In this document: positions 8,520-16,125 of the stretch, one piece after another | Position numbering within the stretch: position 1 is the first letter of the stretch | Layout of the letters: every line of letters starts with the position of its first letter | Source: G963665495 sp963677785 | GTDB lineage: Bacteria; Desulfobacterota; Desulfovibrionia; Desulfovibrionales; Desulfovibrionaceae | Length of the DNA stretch: 64,000 bases | Reading direction: 5' to 3' | Assembly (NCBI GenBank): GCA_963677785.2 | Contig: CAXXDH010000003.1 | Coordinates: forward strand, 2,604,001 to 2,668,000 | Position numbers and translations under genes: made by a program | Notes under the pieces: model-generated | What the model was told of the DNA's origin: nothing | The model's input: the letters and a program-made list of their open reading frames with translations, nothing else | Database searches by the model: none

Positions 8520-9074
8520 CTAGACGGTAACTGGTGTCGAAGGCTTTTCCGTATCCAGCTGCTTGTAGAAAAAAACCGTAGCGTGCAGAACTCCGTCCGG
8601 GGTGGCCGCGAAGTTGGGGATGGCGCCGGCGCGCTGCCAGCCCAGGTGCGCGTAGACGGCCTCGGCCTGGCGGCCCTGGTGCGTATCCAGTACGAGCAGC
8701 GTACGGCCCATGGCGCGCGCGTGGTCCTCGGCGGTCCGCATCAGCTGCGATGCGATGCGCCTGCCCCGGTGGCTGCGCAGGACGCAGAGCTTCTTGATTT
8801 CAGCGCGGTGCCGACTGTTCTCCCGCGTACAAGGCGCCAACTGCACCGTTCCCACGATACGTCCGCCGTCTTCCCCGTCCGCGGCGACGAACAGCACGAG
8901 TGCTGATGCTTGCAAGGCAGCCTCCACCGAGTGCCAGTACGCGGCGGCTGTTTCCGTGGCCAGCGGCGTTAGAAAACCCAGCGAGGTGCCGTCGTCCACC
9001 GCGTCCGTGAGCAATGCGCACAGCTGGTCACGATGCGCGTCTGAAAAGGAAGTGATTAGCGTGACTTCAACCAT
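8520..9074 (-). CDS. GNAT-family N-acetyltransferase
   Basis: A 184-aa acetyl-CoA-dependent acyltransferase. The GNAT core is visible as beta-4 IVGTVQLAP, the IKKLCVL strand, the pyrophosphate loop SHRGRRIASQLM (R-G-x-x-A/G pattern) and the C-terminal ETHQ/GWQRAG-like segment (DTHQGRQAEAVYAHLGW). It resembles single-domain acetyltransferases acting on small amines or antibiotics, but the substrate cannot be predicted. It lies 30 bases downstream of a radical SAM gene on the same strand and may be co-transcribed with it. The ribosome binding site is weak. Confidence 0.85.
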   Translation of the reverse strand: MVEVTLITSFSDAHRDQLCALLTDAVDDGTSLGFLTPLATETAAAYWHSVEAALQASALVLFVAADGEDGGRIVGTVQLAPCTRENSRHRAEIKKLCVLRSHRGRRIASQLMRTAEDHARAMGRTLLVLDTHQGRQAEAVYAHLGWQRAGAIPNFAATPDGVLHATVFFYKQLDTEKPSTPVTV

Positions 9075-9104
9075 AACAGATCCATACGCATGTAAGTTTA
9101 GTAG

Positions 9105-10262
9105 CTAAATGAATTGTTTCGTGAGGGTGTCCACGGCCAGGTCCACCGTATCCGGGGTTACGCTCCACCGGGCGCAAAGCGCGGCGGCCTGGGCGCGCAG
9201 TTCCGGATCCTGCAGGTCGTCCAGACGCTCCATGAACAGATTCCTGCGGCCGATCTGATAAAGCATCCGCTCCTCCCCGGGCAGGGACAGGAAGCGTTCG
9301 ATGACCCCCGTCATCCGAGTCTTGTCGTCCGGGAGCGTACCGTCTATTTCGGGAAACAGATTGAGCATGTGGTCGCTGGTCACGGTGCTGGTGACGCCTT
9401 CCAGTTTCTGCAGCAAAAGCAGCAGCTCCCGTGCGTTTTCCACGTCCCCTGGTTTTTCGAACAGGCCCGCCGTATGGGCGGCGGTCAGCGGCGCGCCTTC
9501 GGGCAGGGCCAGCGTACGGATGCGGATGAAGTCCGGGTTGATCTGGTTCAGCGCGTCCGCGGTTTCGGTTGCGTGCAGTGTCGAGAGTTCCCTGCCGCCC
9601 AGTCCGGGCATAACGTATTCGGACAGTTCCATGCCCGCCTGTTTGACTTTCCGCCCCGCGGCAATGTGCGCGGCCTTGTCGCTGCCTTTTTTGATCCTGT
9701 CCAGTACCGCGTCCGAACCGGATTCCATGCCGATATGGATGCGATTGAGGCCCGCGTCCGCGATCCGGGCCAGGTCGTCGGGACTGATGGCGGCCACGGT
9801 ACGCGAACGGGCGTAGGACGTGATACGCCGGACCTCGGGAAAAGCCTGTTTGAGGTGCGAGAGAAGGGCGGCCAGTACGTCTGGCTTGACCACCAGGCTG
9901 TTGGCGTCCTGCAGAAACACGGACTGCATGCCGTGGGTGATGAAGCGGTAGACCTGGTGCACGGCCCGGCGGTTGTGCGGCCCGCCTCCGGTATAGAGCG
10001 TACGCAGTACGTGCGGACCGATGGCGCCGTGGCTGTCCCGGGCGGCCAGCAGTTTGTCAGCTATGTCCCGCAGCGCGTCGATATCCTTGCGTACGTGCTC
10101 CAGGGGGCGGCGGCTGAAGGTCGCGCCCTTGTAGACCGGGCAAAAAGTGCAGCGGTTCCACGGGCAGTTGCGCGTAACCCGTACGAGCAGGCTCTGCGCC
10201 TCGCTGGGTGGCCGGATGGGCCCGAGTTCCAGGCCCGCGTATGCAGGAATTGGCTGTGCCAT
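9105..10262 (-). CDS. Radical SAM protein with CX4CX2C cluster motif
   Basis: A 385-aa radical SAM enzyme. The cluster motif in TRNCPWNRCTFCPVYKG has four, not three, residues between the first and second cysteine, then two before the third. Downstream radical SAM features are LYTGGGPHNRR (GGE-like), the VFLQDANSLV strand and GLNRIHIGMESGSDAVL, as in the Elp3/MiaB/NifB superfamily core. VMPGLGGRELS follows. The C-terminal 100 residues are helical (LQKLEGVTSTVTSDHML...), resembling radical SAM proteins annotated as coproporphyrinogen-oxidase-like, without the HemW signature. The reaction is unknown. The upstream ribosome binding site is poor, and the gene may be the first of a two-gene unit with the GNAT gene. 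Confidence 0.8.
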   Translation of the reverse strand: MAQPIPAYAGLELGPIRPPSEAQSLLVRVTRNCPWNRCTFCPVYKGATFSRRPLEHVRKDIDALRDIADKLLAARDSHGAIGPHVLRTLYTGGGPHNRRAVHQVYRFITHGMQSVFLQDANSLVVKPDVLAALLSHLKQAFPEVRRITSYARSRTVAAISPDDLARIADAGLNRIHIGMESGSDAVLDRIKKGSDKAAHIAAGRKVKQAGMELSEYVMPGLGGRELSTLHATETADALNQINPDFIRIRTLALPEGAPLTAAHTAGLFEKPGDVENARELLLLLQKLEGVTSTVTSDHMLNLFPEIDGTLPDDKTRMTGVIERFLSLPGEERMLYQIGRRNLFMERLDDLQDPELRAQAAALCARWSVTPDTVDLAVDTLTKQFI

Positions 10263-10315
10263 GGCAATTGATGAATTTGTTTCTAAAAGATAGTCAGCTA
10301 CAGTTTTTGGGGATT

Positions 10316-10347
10316 CTTAAGGGACTTTTTTCAAAAAGTCTCTTAAG
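10316..10347 (-). repeat. Terminator-like 15-bp hairpin repeat (copy 1)
   Basis: CTTAAGGGACTTTTT, loop TC, AAAAAGTCTCTTAAG gives a 15-bp stem with one G-T pair. It ends 15 bases beyond the stop codon of the minus-strand methyltransferase gene. The same layout, including flanking AGTTTTTGGG and GCCAGAGGCA, recurs at 35752-35783, also just past a minus-strand stop codon. It probably works as a terminator or RNA-stabilising hairpin, perhaps acting in both directions. Confidence 0.65.
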
Positions 10348-10362
10348 CCGCCAGAGGCAGTT

Positions 10363-10950
10363 CTACTTTTCCGGGATTTTTTCAATGAACAGCAGGCTGA
10401 CGTTGTTGTCCTGCTTGTTGACGACGCCGTATTGTAGAACGCGGAACGCGGCGAAGTCCAGGGACTGAGCCCACTGCAGCACTTTTTCGGCTTCGCCCGC
10501 GCCGCCTGGGTGGCCCGTATAGCAGAGCACGGAGATCCCCCCGCCAGGAGCCAGGAGCGTACGCGCGGCTTCCAGCGCGGCCAGGGTGGTCTGCGGGCGG
10601 GTGATGATTTGCTTGTCGCTGCCCGGCAGATAGCCCAGGTTGAACATCACGGCACTGATCCGGCCGTGCTGGTCCGGCGGGATGCATTCGGCCAGACGTT
10701 CGTGCCCGGACGCGTGCAAAAGGACGCGAGCGGCCAGTCCTTCCTGGTCCAGGCGTTGGCGCGTGTTGTCCAGGGCGTCCTGCTGTACGTCAAAGGCGTG
10801 GACCAGGCCCCGCGGCCCTGCCAGGCGGGCCATGTGCAGGGTGTCGTTGCCGTTGCCCGCGGTGGCGTCCACGGCCAGGCCGCCCGGCTGCAGGGCTCGG
10901 GCAATCAGACTGTTGGCAAAGGGAATGATCTGCGGAATGATGGCGGGCAC
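10363..10950 (-). CDS. mnmM: MnmM/YtqB-family tRNA U34 methyltransferase
   Basis: A 195-aa class I SAM-dependent methyltransferase. The family (formerly 'rRNA methylase YtqB') is recognised by the string of motifs AVDATAGNGNDTLHMA (SAM loop), HAFDVQ, SGHERL, FNLGYLPGSDK, ITRPQTTLAAL, VLCYTGHPGG and the terminal NNVSLLFIEK. In Gram-positive bacteria this family makes the last methylation of the mnm5(s2)U34 wobble modification in tRNA. Here the start is GTG with a weak ribosome binding site. It follows the ychJ-like gene by 20 bases on the same strand, so the two are probably co-transcribed, and it ends at a hairpin repeat. Confidence 0.85.
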   Translation of the reverse strand: MPAIIPQIIPFANSLIARALQPGGLAVDATAGNGNDTLHMARLAGPRGLVHAFDVQQDALDNTRQRLDQEGLAARVLLHASGHERLAECIPPDQHGRISAVMFNLGYLPGSDKQIITRPQTTLAALEAARTLLAPGGGISVLCYTGHPGGAGEAEKVLQWAQSLDFAAFRVLQYGVVNKQDNNVSLLFIEKIPEK

Positions 10951-10970
10951 AGGCGGACCATTGGTTCGGG

Positions 10971-11486
10971 CTACTGGCCGCAGCAGCGTTTGTACTTTTT
11001 GCCGCTGCCGCAGGGGCAGGGCGCGTTGCGGCCGATTTTCGGCGCGGCCTTGACCGGCGCGTCGGATTCGGTGCGCGGGGCCTGGCCTTCATGAATGTGT
11101 TGGCCGTCCACGTAATACCAGCGGTTGTCCTTTTTCTTGAACCGGCTGCGCTCGTGCAGCACCTCGTCCTGCCCCGCCTTGGCAAAGGAGGCCTCGAACT
11201 CCACAATGCCGGAGTTGTCCGTCGGTTGTCCGGCTTCGGTGGCCACAATGCGCAGGCCCTTCCACTCCACGTCGGCATTCCACGTACGGACGTCGGTGGC
11301 GTCGAACCCGTTGCGTTTGCGCCTGTCCAGGGTTTCGCGCAGGTAGGGGATGTTGTCCGTGACAAAGGCGCAGTAGCGCGAACGCATCAGGGCTTCGGCG
11401 CTTTCCGCGGGGCGTATGTCGTTGAGCAGCGGTTCGCAGCACTCGGAAAAAGCTTTGCCCGAACCGCAGGGGCATGGTTCTGCCAT
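10971..11486 (-). CDS. ychJ: YchJ-family SEC-C zinc-motif protein
   Basis: A 171-aa protein with two SEC-C zinc-binding motifs, one at each end: EPCPCGSGKAFSECC at the N-terminus and NAPCPCGSGKKYKRCCGQ at the C-terminus. Between them lies the UPF0225/YchJ NTF2-like domain (ALMRSRYCAFV, WYYVDGQ). The start at 11486 is preferred because AAAGGAG precedes it and the protein then begins directly with the SEC-C motif. The longer reading to 11525 adds unconserved residues. The SEC-C motif resembles the zinc tail of SecA. The molecular role of the family is not established. It probably shares a transcript with mnmM. Confidence 0.88.
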   Translation of the reverse strand: MAEPCPCGSGKAFSECCEPLLNDIRPAESAEALMRSRYCAFVTDNIPYLRETLDRRKRNGFDATDVRTWNADVEWKGLRIVATEAGQPTDNSGIVEFEASFAKAGQDEVLHERSRFKKKDNRWYYVDGQHIHEGQAPRTESDAPVKAAPKIGRNAPCPCGSGKKYKRCCGQ

Positions 11487-11610
11487 GGGAGCTCCTTTTT
11501 TCTCTGGGTTGGGACGGTATTTCACGAGGCAGGCGGTGAAGTCAACGGCCCTTGCAACCTTCTTTATACCAGGATGTTGCGCATTGAGAATTACTCAGAC
11601 CAAAATGGAT

Positions 11611-11655
11611 AAAAAAAGCGCTGCCGCATTCGGAGAACACTCCGAATGCGGCAGC
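11611..11655 (-). terminator. Intrinsic terminator of the TRAP operon
   Basis: A perfect 16-bp stem, GCTGCCGCATTCGGAG and its complement with a 4-base loop (11620-11655), is followed on the minus strand by a run of seven T (11611-11617). It lies just after the dctM stop and is one of the cleanest terminators in the window. Confidence 0.9.
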
Positions 11656-11676
11656 TCATCTGAACCCGGGCAGGGA

Positions 11677-12951
11677 TTATTGCAGCGCGTTGGGCAAAAC
11701 CGTGATGATGGAAGGAAAGAGTGTGAACATGACCAGCGAGGCCAGCAACGCGAACAGGTAGGGTAATGAGGCTTTCATGACGCGTTCCAGCGGCACCTTG
11801 GTGATGGCGCTGGCCACGAACAGGTCCAGCCCGACCGGAGGCGTGATGCAGCCGATGGCCAGGTTCACGACCATCAAAACGCCGAAGAACAGCGGATCGA
11901 TGCCCAGTTTTACCGCCACGGGCAGGAAGATGGGAGTCAGGATGACCACTGCGGCCGATGCGTTGATCAACGTGCCGATCACCAGCAGCAGAATGTTCAT
12001 CATGACCAGAAACATCACGGGAGAGGTCGTGATGCTGACAATGTACTCCCCGATGTGGTGCGGGATCTCCAGGTTGGTGAGCATCCAGCCGAAGACCTTG
12101 GCCGCGCCCACGATGAACATGATCAGGGTCGTACCTATTACGGCTTGGAAAATGATTTTGGGAAAATCCTTCAGCTTGAGTTCTTTGTAAATGAAGAATC
12201 CGACCAGAATGCCGTAGACCGCGGCCACGGCGGCGGCTTCGGTGGGGGTGAAAATACCGCCGTAAATGCCGCCGATGATGATCACCGGGGTCATCAGGGC
12301 GAAGAAGGAGTCCTTGAAGGCCTTGATGAGCGCCAGGAAGGAGAACGAGCCCTCTGCCGGGATGCCTTCCTTTTTGGCGATGACCCAGCTGACCACGCAC
12401 ATCACCAGCCCCATGATCAGACCGGGCAGAAAGCCCCCCACGAACAGGTCGCCGATGGACGTTCCGGCTATGACGCCGTAGACCACCAGGGTGATGGACG
12501 GCGGGATGACGATGCCCACGGTGCCGCCCGCGGCCACGATGCCCGTGGCCAATTCGCGGCGGTAGCCCTTTTTCTCCATTTCATCCACCATGGTGGAGCC
12601 GATGGCCGCGGTGGTGGCCGCGGACGAACCCGAGATGGCGGCGAAGAACATGCCGGACACGGCCACGACCTGGGCCAGGCCGCCGGTGAAGGATCCCACC
12701 ATGGCCTGGGCGAAATTCACCAGCCGCGTGGTCACGCCGCCGGCGGACATGAACGAACCGGCCAGCATGAAAAAGGGCACGGCCATAAAGGAAAAGGAAT
12801 CGATGCCCGAGTACATGATCTGGGTGATCATGACCTGGGGCATGTCCATGTAGGCGAAAAGAATCACCGAAACCGACAGGCACAGGGCAAATGCCACGGG
12901 TACGCCCATGGCGGTCATCAACAGAAAAGCGCCGAGCAGTGTTGCTTCCAT
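11677..12951 (-). CDS. dctM: TRAP transporter large permease, DctM type
   Basis: A 424-aa multi-span inner-membrane protein, the ion-coupled translocation subunit of a tripartite TRAP importer. Family marks are the DctM segments FMAVPFFMLAGSFMSAGGVT, AVSGMFFAAISGSSAATTAA, GGTVGIVIPPSITLV and the late CITPPVGLDLFVAS. About a dozen hydrophobic helices are visible and the length is standard. The ribosome binding site GGAGACC overlaps the end of dctQ, whose stop lies 2 bases upstream, so translation is probably coupled. It is the last gene of dctP-dctQ-dctM, followed by a strong terminator. Substrate choice is set by DctP. Confidence 0.95.
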   Translation of the reverse strand: MEATLLGAFLLMTAMGVPVAFALCLSVSVILFAYMDMPQVMITQIMYSGIDSFSFMAVPFFMLAGSFMSAGGVTTRLVNFAQAMVGSFTGGLAQVVAVSGMFFAAISGSSAATTAAIGSTMVDEMEKKGYRRELATGIVAAGGTVGIVIPPSITLVVYGVIAGTSIGDLFVGGFLPGLIMGLVMCVVSWVIAKKEGIPAEGSFSFLALIKAFKDSFFALMTPVIIIGGIYGGIFTPTEAAAVAAVYGILVGFFIYKELKLKDFPKIIFQAVIGTTLIMFIVGAAKVFGWMLTNLEIPHHIGEYIVSITTSPVMFLVMMNILLLVIGTLINASAAVVILTPIFLPVAVKLGIDPLFFGVLMVVNLAIGCITPPVGLDLFVASAITKVPLERVMKASLPYLFALLASLVMFTLFPSIITVLPNALQ

Positions 12952-12953
12952 GG

Positions 12954-13445
12954 CTAGGTCTCCTGTCCGCGCCTGGCGGCGATGGTCTTGATGATTTTGA
13001 TGGAATCCTTAATCAGGTACAGCAGCATCAGCGCGCCGCTGAAAGGCAGTACGCAATAGACCCAGCTCATGGAAATGCCCAGTCCGGGCGAGGTCTGAAA
13101 GGTCATGGTGGAAGTCATTTTGCTGCCCTGGATGATCAGCAGCAGAATAAAGGCATAGCTGCAGAGATTGACGAAGATCTCCAGAACAATGCCCGCCACG
13201 GTGCCTTCCAGCTTGGTGGCCAGCAGCTTGACGGCCAGGTGGCCGCTTTCGCCCATGATCAGAGCCGAGCCCAGAAACACGACCCAGACGAACAGGAAGC
13301 GCGAGGCTTCTTCCGACCATTCGGGCGTGTAGCCGAAACAGTAGCGCGAAACAACCTGCATGAAAATGATGATGAGCATGGCGCTCATGGCCAGGACGGA
13401 CGCCCCGTACAACACGGACCGCAACGCTTTGAGTGCTTTATCCAT
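12954..13445 (-). CDS. dctQ: TRAP transporter small permease, DctQ type
   Basis: A 163-aa protein with four predicted membrane helices (starting around residues 14, 50, 88 and 128). It carries the DctQ signature region QVVSRYCFGYTPEWSEEASR, in which the conserved W-x-EE-x-x-R pattern links it to DctM. The length is usual for the family. It starts after GGAG 7 bases upstream and lies 48 bases after dctP, between dctP and dctM on one transcript. Together with DctM it forms the membrane part of the sodium- or proton-driven importer. Confidence 0.93.
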   Translation of the reverse strand: MDKALKALRSVLYGASVLAMSAMLIIIFMQVVSRYCFGYTPEWSEEASRFLFVWVVFLGSALIMGESGHLAVKLLATKLEGTVAGIVLEIFVNLCSYAFILLLIIQGSKMTSTMTFQTSPGLGISMSWVYCVLPFSGALMLLYLIKDSIKIIKTIAARRGQET

Positions 13446-13493
13446 ACGATTCTCCGGAAAAGGCCCGGACGCGGAGTCCGGGCCTTTGGCTGC

Positions 13494-14477
13494 TTATTTG
13501 CTTTTTTTCAGCGCTTCGATCTTGTCCAGGTTGTCCTGGCCGACCTGGCCGGCGAATTTGGCATGTACGGACTTGGTGGCTTTCATGAACGGTTCGCGGT
13601 CCACTTCGATGACTTCGATTTTGCCTGTGGCCTTGATCTTGTCCCAGAATTCCTGGTCCTGCTTTGCTGAAATGTCGCGCTGCCAGGCAATGGCTTCCTT
13701 GGCGGCCTTTTGGATGATTTCCTTCTGCTTGTCGTTGAGTTTGTTCCAGGTCATCATGGAGATCAGCATGGGTTCGGGCGCGTAGGAGTGGGCGGTGAGC
13801 GAGGCGTATTTCTGTACTTCGAAAAAGCGTTTGGTCCAGATGTGCGCGCTGGGGTTTTCCTGGCCGTCCACCGTGCCCTGCTGCATGGCGGAGTAGAGTT
13901 CGCCGAAGGCCATGGGCGTGGGCGAGGCGCCCATCGCTTTCATCATCTCGACGTAAATCTTGTTGTTCATGACCCGGATCTTCAAGTCCTCCATGTCCAC
14001 AGGGGTCTTGATGGGGCGGACGTTGTTGGTCATGTGGCGGATGCCGTTTTCCATGTAACCGAGCAATTTGATGCCTTTGGGTTCGAGGGCCTTGCCGATC
14101 TCCATGCCCACGGTGTCCAGGGACTTGTAAGCGTGGTCGCGGTCTTCGAACAAAAAGGGCAGGTCGAAAATGGAAATCTGGGGCTGGAACTGCCCGAGCA
14201 CGGCCGTTCCCACCAGAGCCATGTCGATGGTGCCGAAGATCAGCCCTTCCACCAGGTCCTTTTGTCCTCCCAGCTGGGAGGAGGGAAACACTTTCACTTC
14301 CATTTCGCCGTTGGAATACTTTTTCACCAGTTCGGCAAAATGGTCTGCTCCCTGGCCGTAGGGATGCACAGGCTCGGCAATGTGCCCCAGTTTGAGCACT
14401 ACGGGTTTGGCAAAGGCCGGAACAGCCATGGCAAGAACCAGCAAAGTGATGCACAGAATACCTGCTACGCGTTTCAT
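13494..14477 (-). CDS. dctP: TRAP transporter solute-binding protein, DctP type
   Basis: A 327-aa periplasmic binding protein with a Sec signal peptide (residues 1-23, cleavage after AFA). The DctP fold is clear from LKLGHIAEPVHPYGQGADHF, VFPSSQLGGQKDLVEG, the binding segment LKIRVMNNKIYVEMMKAMG, SPTPMAFGELYSAMQQGTVD and QENPSAHIWTKRFFEVQKY. The Arg in LKIRV is the residue that usually salt-bridges the carboxylate of the ligand, so an organic acid is the likely cargo. Phylogeny would be needed to name it. It is first in dctPQM, behind a palindromic site at 14621-14645 and near a CitA/CitB two-component system that plausibly controls it. Confidence 0.93.
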   Translation of the reverse strand: MKRVAGILCITLLVLAMAVPAFAKPVVLKLGHIAEPVHPYGQGADHFAELVKKYSNGEMEVKVFPSSQLGGQKDLVEGLIFGTIDMALVGTAVLGQFQPQISIFDLPFLFEDRDHAYKSLDTVGMEIGKALEPKGIKLLGYMENGIRHMTNNVRPIKTPVDMEDLKIRVMNNKIYVEMMKAMGASPTPMAFGELYSAMQQGTVDGQENPSAHIWTKRFFEVQKYASLTAHSYAPEPMLISMMTWNKLNDKQKEIIQKAAKEAIAWQRDISAKQDQEFWDKIKATGKIEVIEVDREPFMKATKSVHAKFAGQVGQDNLDKIEALKKSK

Positions 14478-14620
14478 GATCCCTCTCTTTTTTGGTTGGC
14501 GTTTAGATGGGGTTAAGCCGCGGAAAAAAACTCCAAGAACCTACGCAAAAAAGAATAGAATAGTTGTCGCGAAAAAAACGGTTTTGCAATTAAAAAGGGA
14601 TTTCTGCTTTTTGGTGGTTT

Positions 14621-14645
14621 TGTTCATTTTGTTCAAATGAACAAA
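14621..14645. promoter_or_regulatory. Palindromic operator candidate upstream of dctP
   Basis: TTTGTTCA-AA-TGAACAAA (14628-14645) is a perfect 8-base inverted repeat, preceded by a further TGTTCATT half-site (14621-14628). It lies about 145 bases before the dctP start. It could be bound by the CitB-type response regulator encoded at 15387-16100; this is inference. Confidence 0.45.
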
Positions 14646-15020
14646 TTTGGGAGGGGGAGTTGGGGGCAGAGGGCGATGGTGTAAATTCTCTTGTTCGATT
14701 ATAAATGAGCATAGTGGACAGTCGTTATTGATGTTGTGACTGTCCCTATTTTATTGTCAGTGGAGGGCTGTTTTTTTTGTCGGTTGGGGTGGCTTCTGTT
14801 TGATTTTCTATATATCTGAATATGTTAATGTCAATTAATATTATATATGTCAATGCTATTTTCTTCCAGGAGTAGGATAAGTATAATGATTGTGGGGGGC
14901 ACTTCTTCAGCACCGATTTTTTCGCATGCAGATGCACCTACAGTCCATCACCGTTAACGTCTGAATATCTTAGATTTGCCTTTAATACCAATAATTAGTA
15001 TTATTTAGGATAAAATGACA
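14646..15020. other. AT-rich intergenic stretch, no supported gene
   Basis: About 375 bases of AT-rich sequence between the TRAP operon and a decayed toxin-antitoxin module. Short open frames here have no ribosome binding site or family resemblance. Confidence 0.5.
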
Positions 15021-15031
15021 GGAGGCTTCAA

Positions 15032-15262
15032 ACGCAGAAAAGTACGAGTGTCACGCTTGGGCCTCATTTCGAAACATTTATCGCCAAGCAGGTGAAAGAA
15101 GGACGTTTTGGCTCAGCCAGCGAAGCGATCCGGGCCGGACTGCGGCTGCTTGAGGAACGGGAAGCCAAACTCAAGGCATTGCAGCTGGCCTTGTCCGAAG
15201 GCGAAGCAAGCGGGATAGCCGAATACTCATTGGAGAAGCTGGTCGCGGAGTTGGATAGCTGA
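15032..15262 (+). pseudogene. ParD-like antitoxin whose ATG start is now ACG
   Basis: The frame reads TQKSTSVTLGPHFETFIAKQ then VKEGRFGSASEAIRAGLRLL, followed by EEREAKLKALQLALSEGEAS. This is the ribbon-helix-helix and C-terminal helix of ParD/CC2985-type antitoxins (length 76 aa, normal). A good AGGAGG lies at 15020-15025 with 6 bases of spacing to where the ATG should be, but the codon there is ACG. No alternative in-frame ATG, GTG or TTG lies at the right place. Either ACG is used weakly or the gene is dead. The toxin gene that follows is truncated, so selection for the antitoxin may be gone. Confidence 0.65.
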
Positions 15263-15263
15263 G

Positions 15264-15347
15264 ATGCGATTTCAGCTTACCAACCGGCTTGTGCGGCCGG
15301 AAAGGTCACATCACCTCCATTCCCCTCCAGACGGTCCTTCCATGTGA
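15264..15347 (+). pseudogene. Truncated ParE-like toxin start
   Basis: An ATG one base after the antitoxin stop begins MRFQLTNR, the typical N-terminus of ParE/RelE-fold toxins in this gene order. The frame then departs from the family (LVRPERSHHLHSPPDG) and stops after 27 codons. The rest of the toxin is missing, and the next gene begins at 15387 on the other strand. Confidence 0.5.
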
Positions 15348-15386
15348 AAATTCGTTGCCGACAAAGCGTCTTCTCGTACGGCAGCG

Positions 15387-16100
15387 TCAGACTCCCACGG
15401 GCACTGTCTTGAAATAGCGCCGTTCCGGGCGGCCGACCGTGCCGTAGACTACGTCCGGGATCACGAAGCTGACGGATACGAGGTATTCGAGATAGCGGCG
15501 GGCCGTGGAGCGGCTGGCGCCGATGCGTGTGGCGGCTTCCTCGGCGCTCAGGCCGGTCTGCTGCGGCAGGGCTTCGAAAATGGTGCGGACTTTGCTCAGG
15601 GTCAGCGGGTCGATGCCTTTGGGCAGGCAGGGCACTTCTTCCAGCAGCGGACCGTTGGGGCAGTGCTGTTGAGTGAACAGGCCGTCCACGTCCTGTTGTT
15701 CGATGGTCCGCGCGCTGGTGAGAAACAGGCGGTGGTTGCGGTACTTTTCCAGGCATTCGTGGAAGCGGTTGGTCATCACGGGTTTGATGATGTAGTCATA
15801 GGCGCCGCATCGCAGGGCCTCCTTGAGCGGTCCGACCTCGCGCGCGGCCGTGATCAGAATGACGTCGGTTTCCAGCCCCTTGGACCGTATGTTGCGCAGC
15901 AGGTCGATGGTGGTGCCTTCGGGAAAATACAGATCCAGAAGGATCAGTTCCGGTTCCAGGGTCTCGACCATGGCCTCGGCGTCCGTCAGGCCCTGGGCAA
16001 TGCCGACCACTTCGTAGCCCTGCGCGTTCTCCGTAAACCTACGGTGCAGGTCGGCAATTTTCGGATCGTCCTCGACAATAAGCACCTTGATCTGGTTCAT
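15387..16100 (-). CDS. CitB/DcuR-type response regulator
   Basis: A 237-aa two-component regulator. The N-terminal receiver (residues 4-120) is intact: acidic pair in VLIVEDD, phospho-Asp in LILLDLYFP, Thr in VILITAA and Lys in YDYIIKPV. The C-terminal part (about 165-237) carries an HTH with the CitB-family pattern LSAEEAATRIGASRSTARRY followed by LEYLVSV. It lies 25 bases downstream of its kinase gene on the same strand. CitB-type regulators generally activate transport and catabolism genes for di- and tricarboxylates, so the neighbouring dctPQM operon is the natural target. Confidence 0.9.
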   Translation of the reverse strand: MNQIKVLIVEDDPKIADLHRRFTENAQGYEVVGIAQGLTDAEAMVETLEPELILLDLYFPEGTTIDLLRNIRSKGLETDVILITAAREVGPLKEALRCGAYDYIIKPVMTNRFHECLEKYRNHRLFLTSARTIEQQDVDGLFTQQHCPNGPLLEEVPCLPKGIDPLTLSKVRTIFEALPQQTGLSAEEAATRIGASRSTARRYLEYLVSVSFVIPDVVYGTVGRPERRYFKTVPVGV

Positions 16101-16125
16101 GGTGTTTTATGCCCCTGTCAGGTCG

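Noticed and set aside
14746..14937. 63-codon minus-strand frame in AT-rich DNA
   Set aside because: Composition is that of random AT-rich sequence; no initiation signal.
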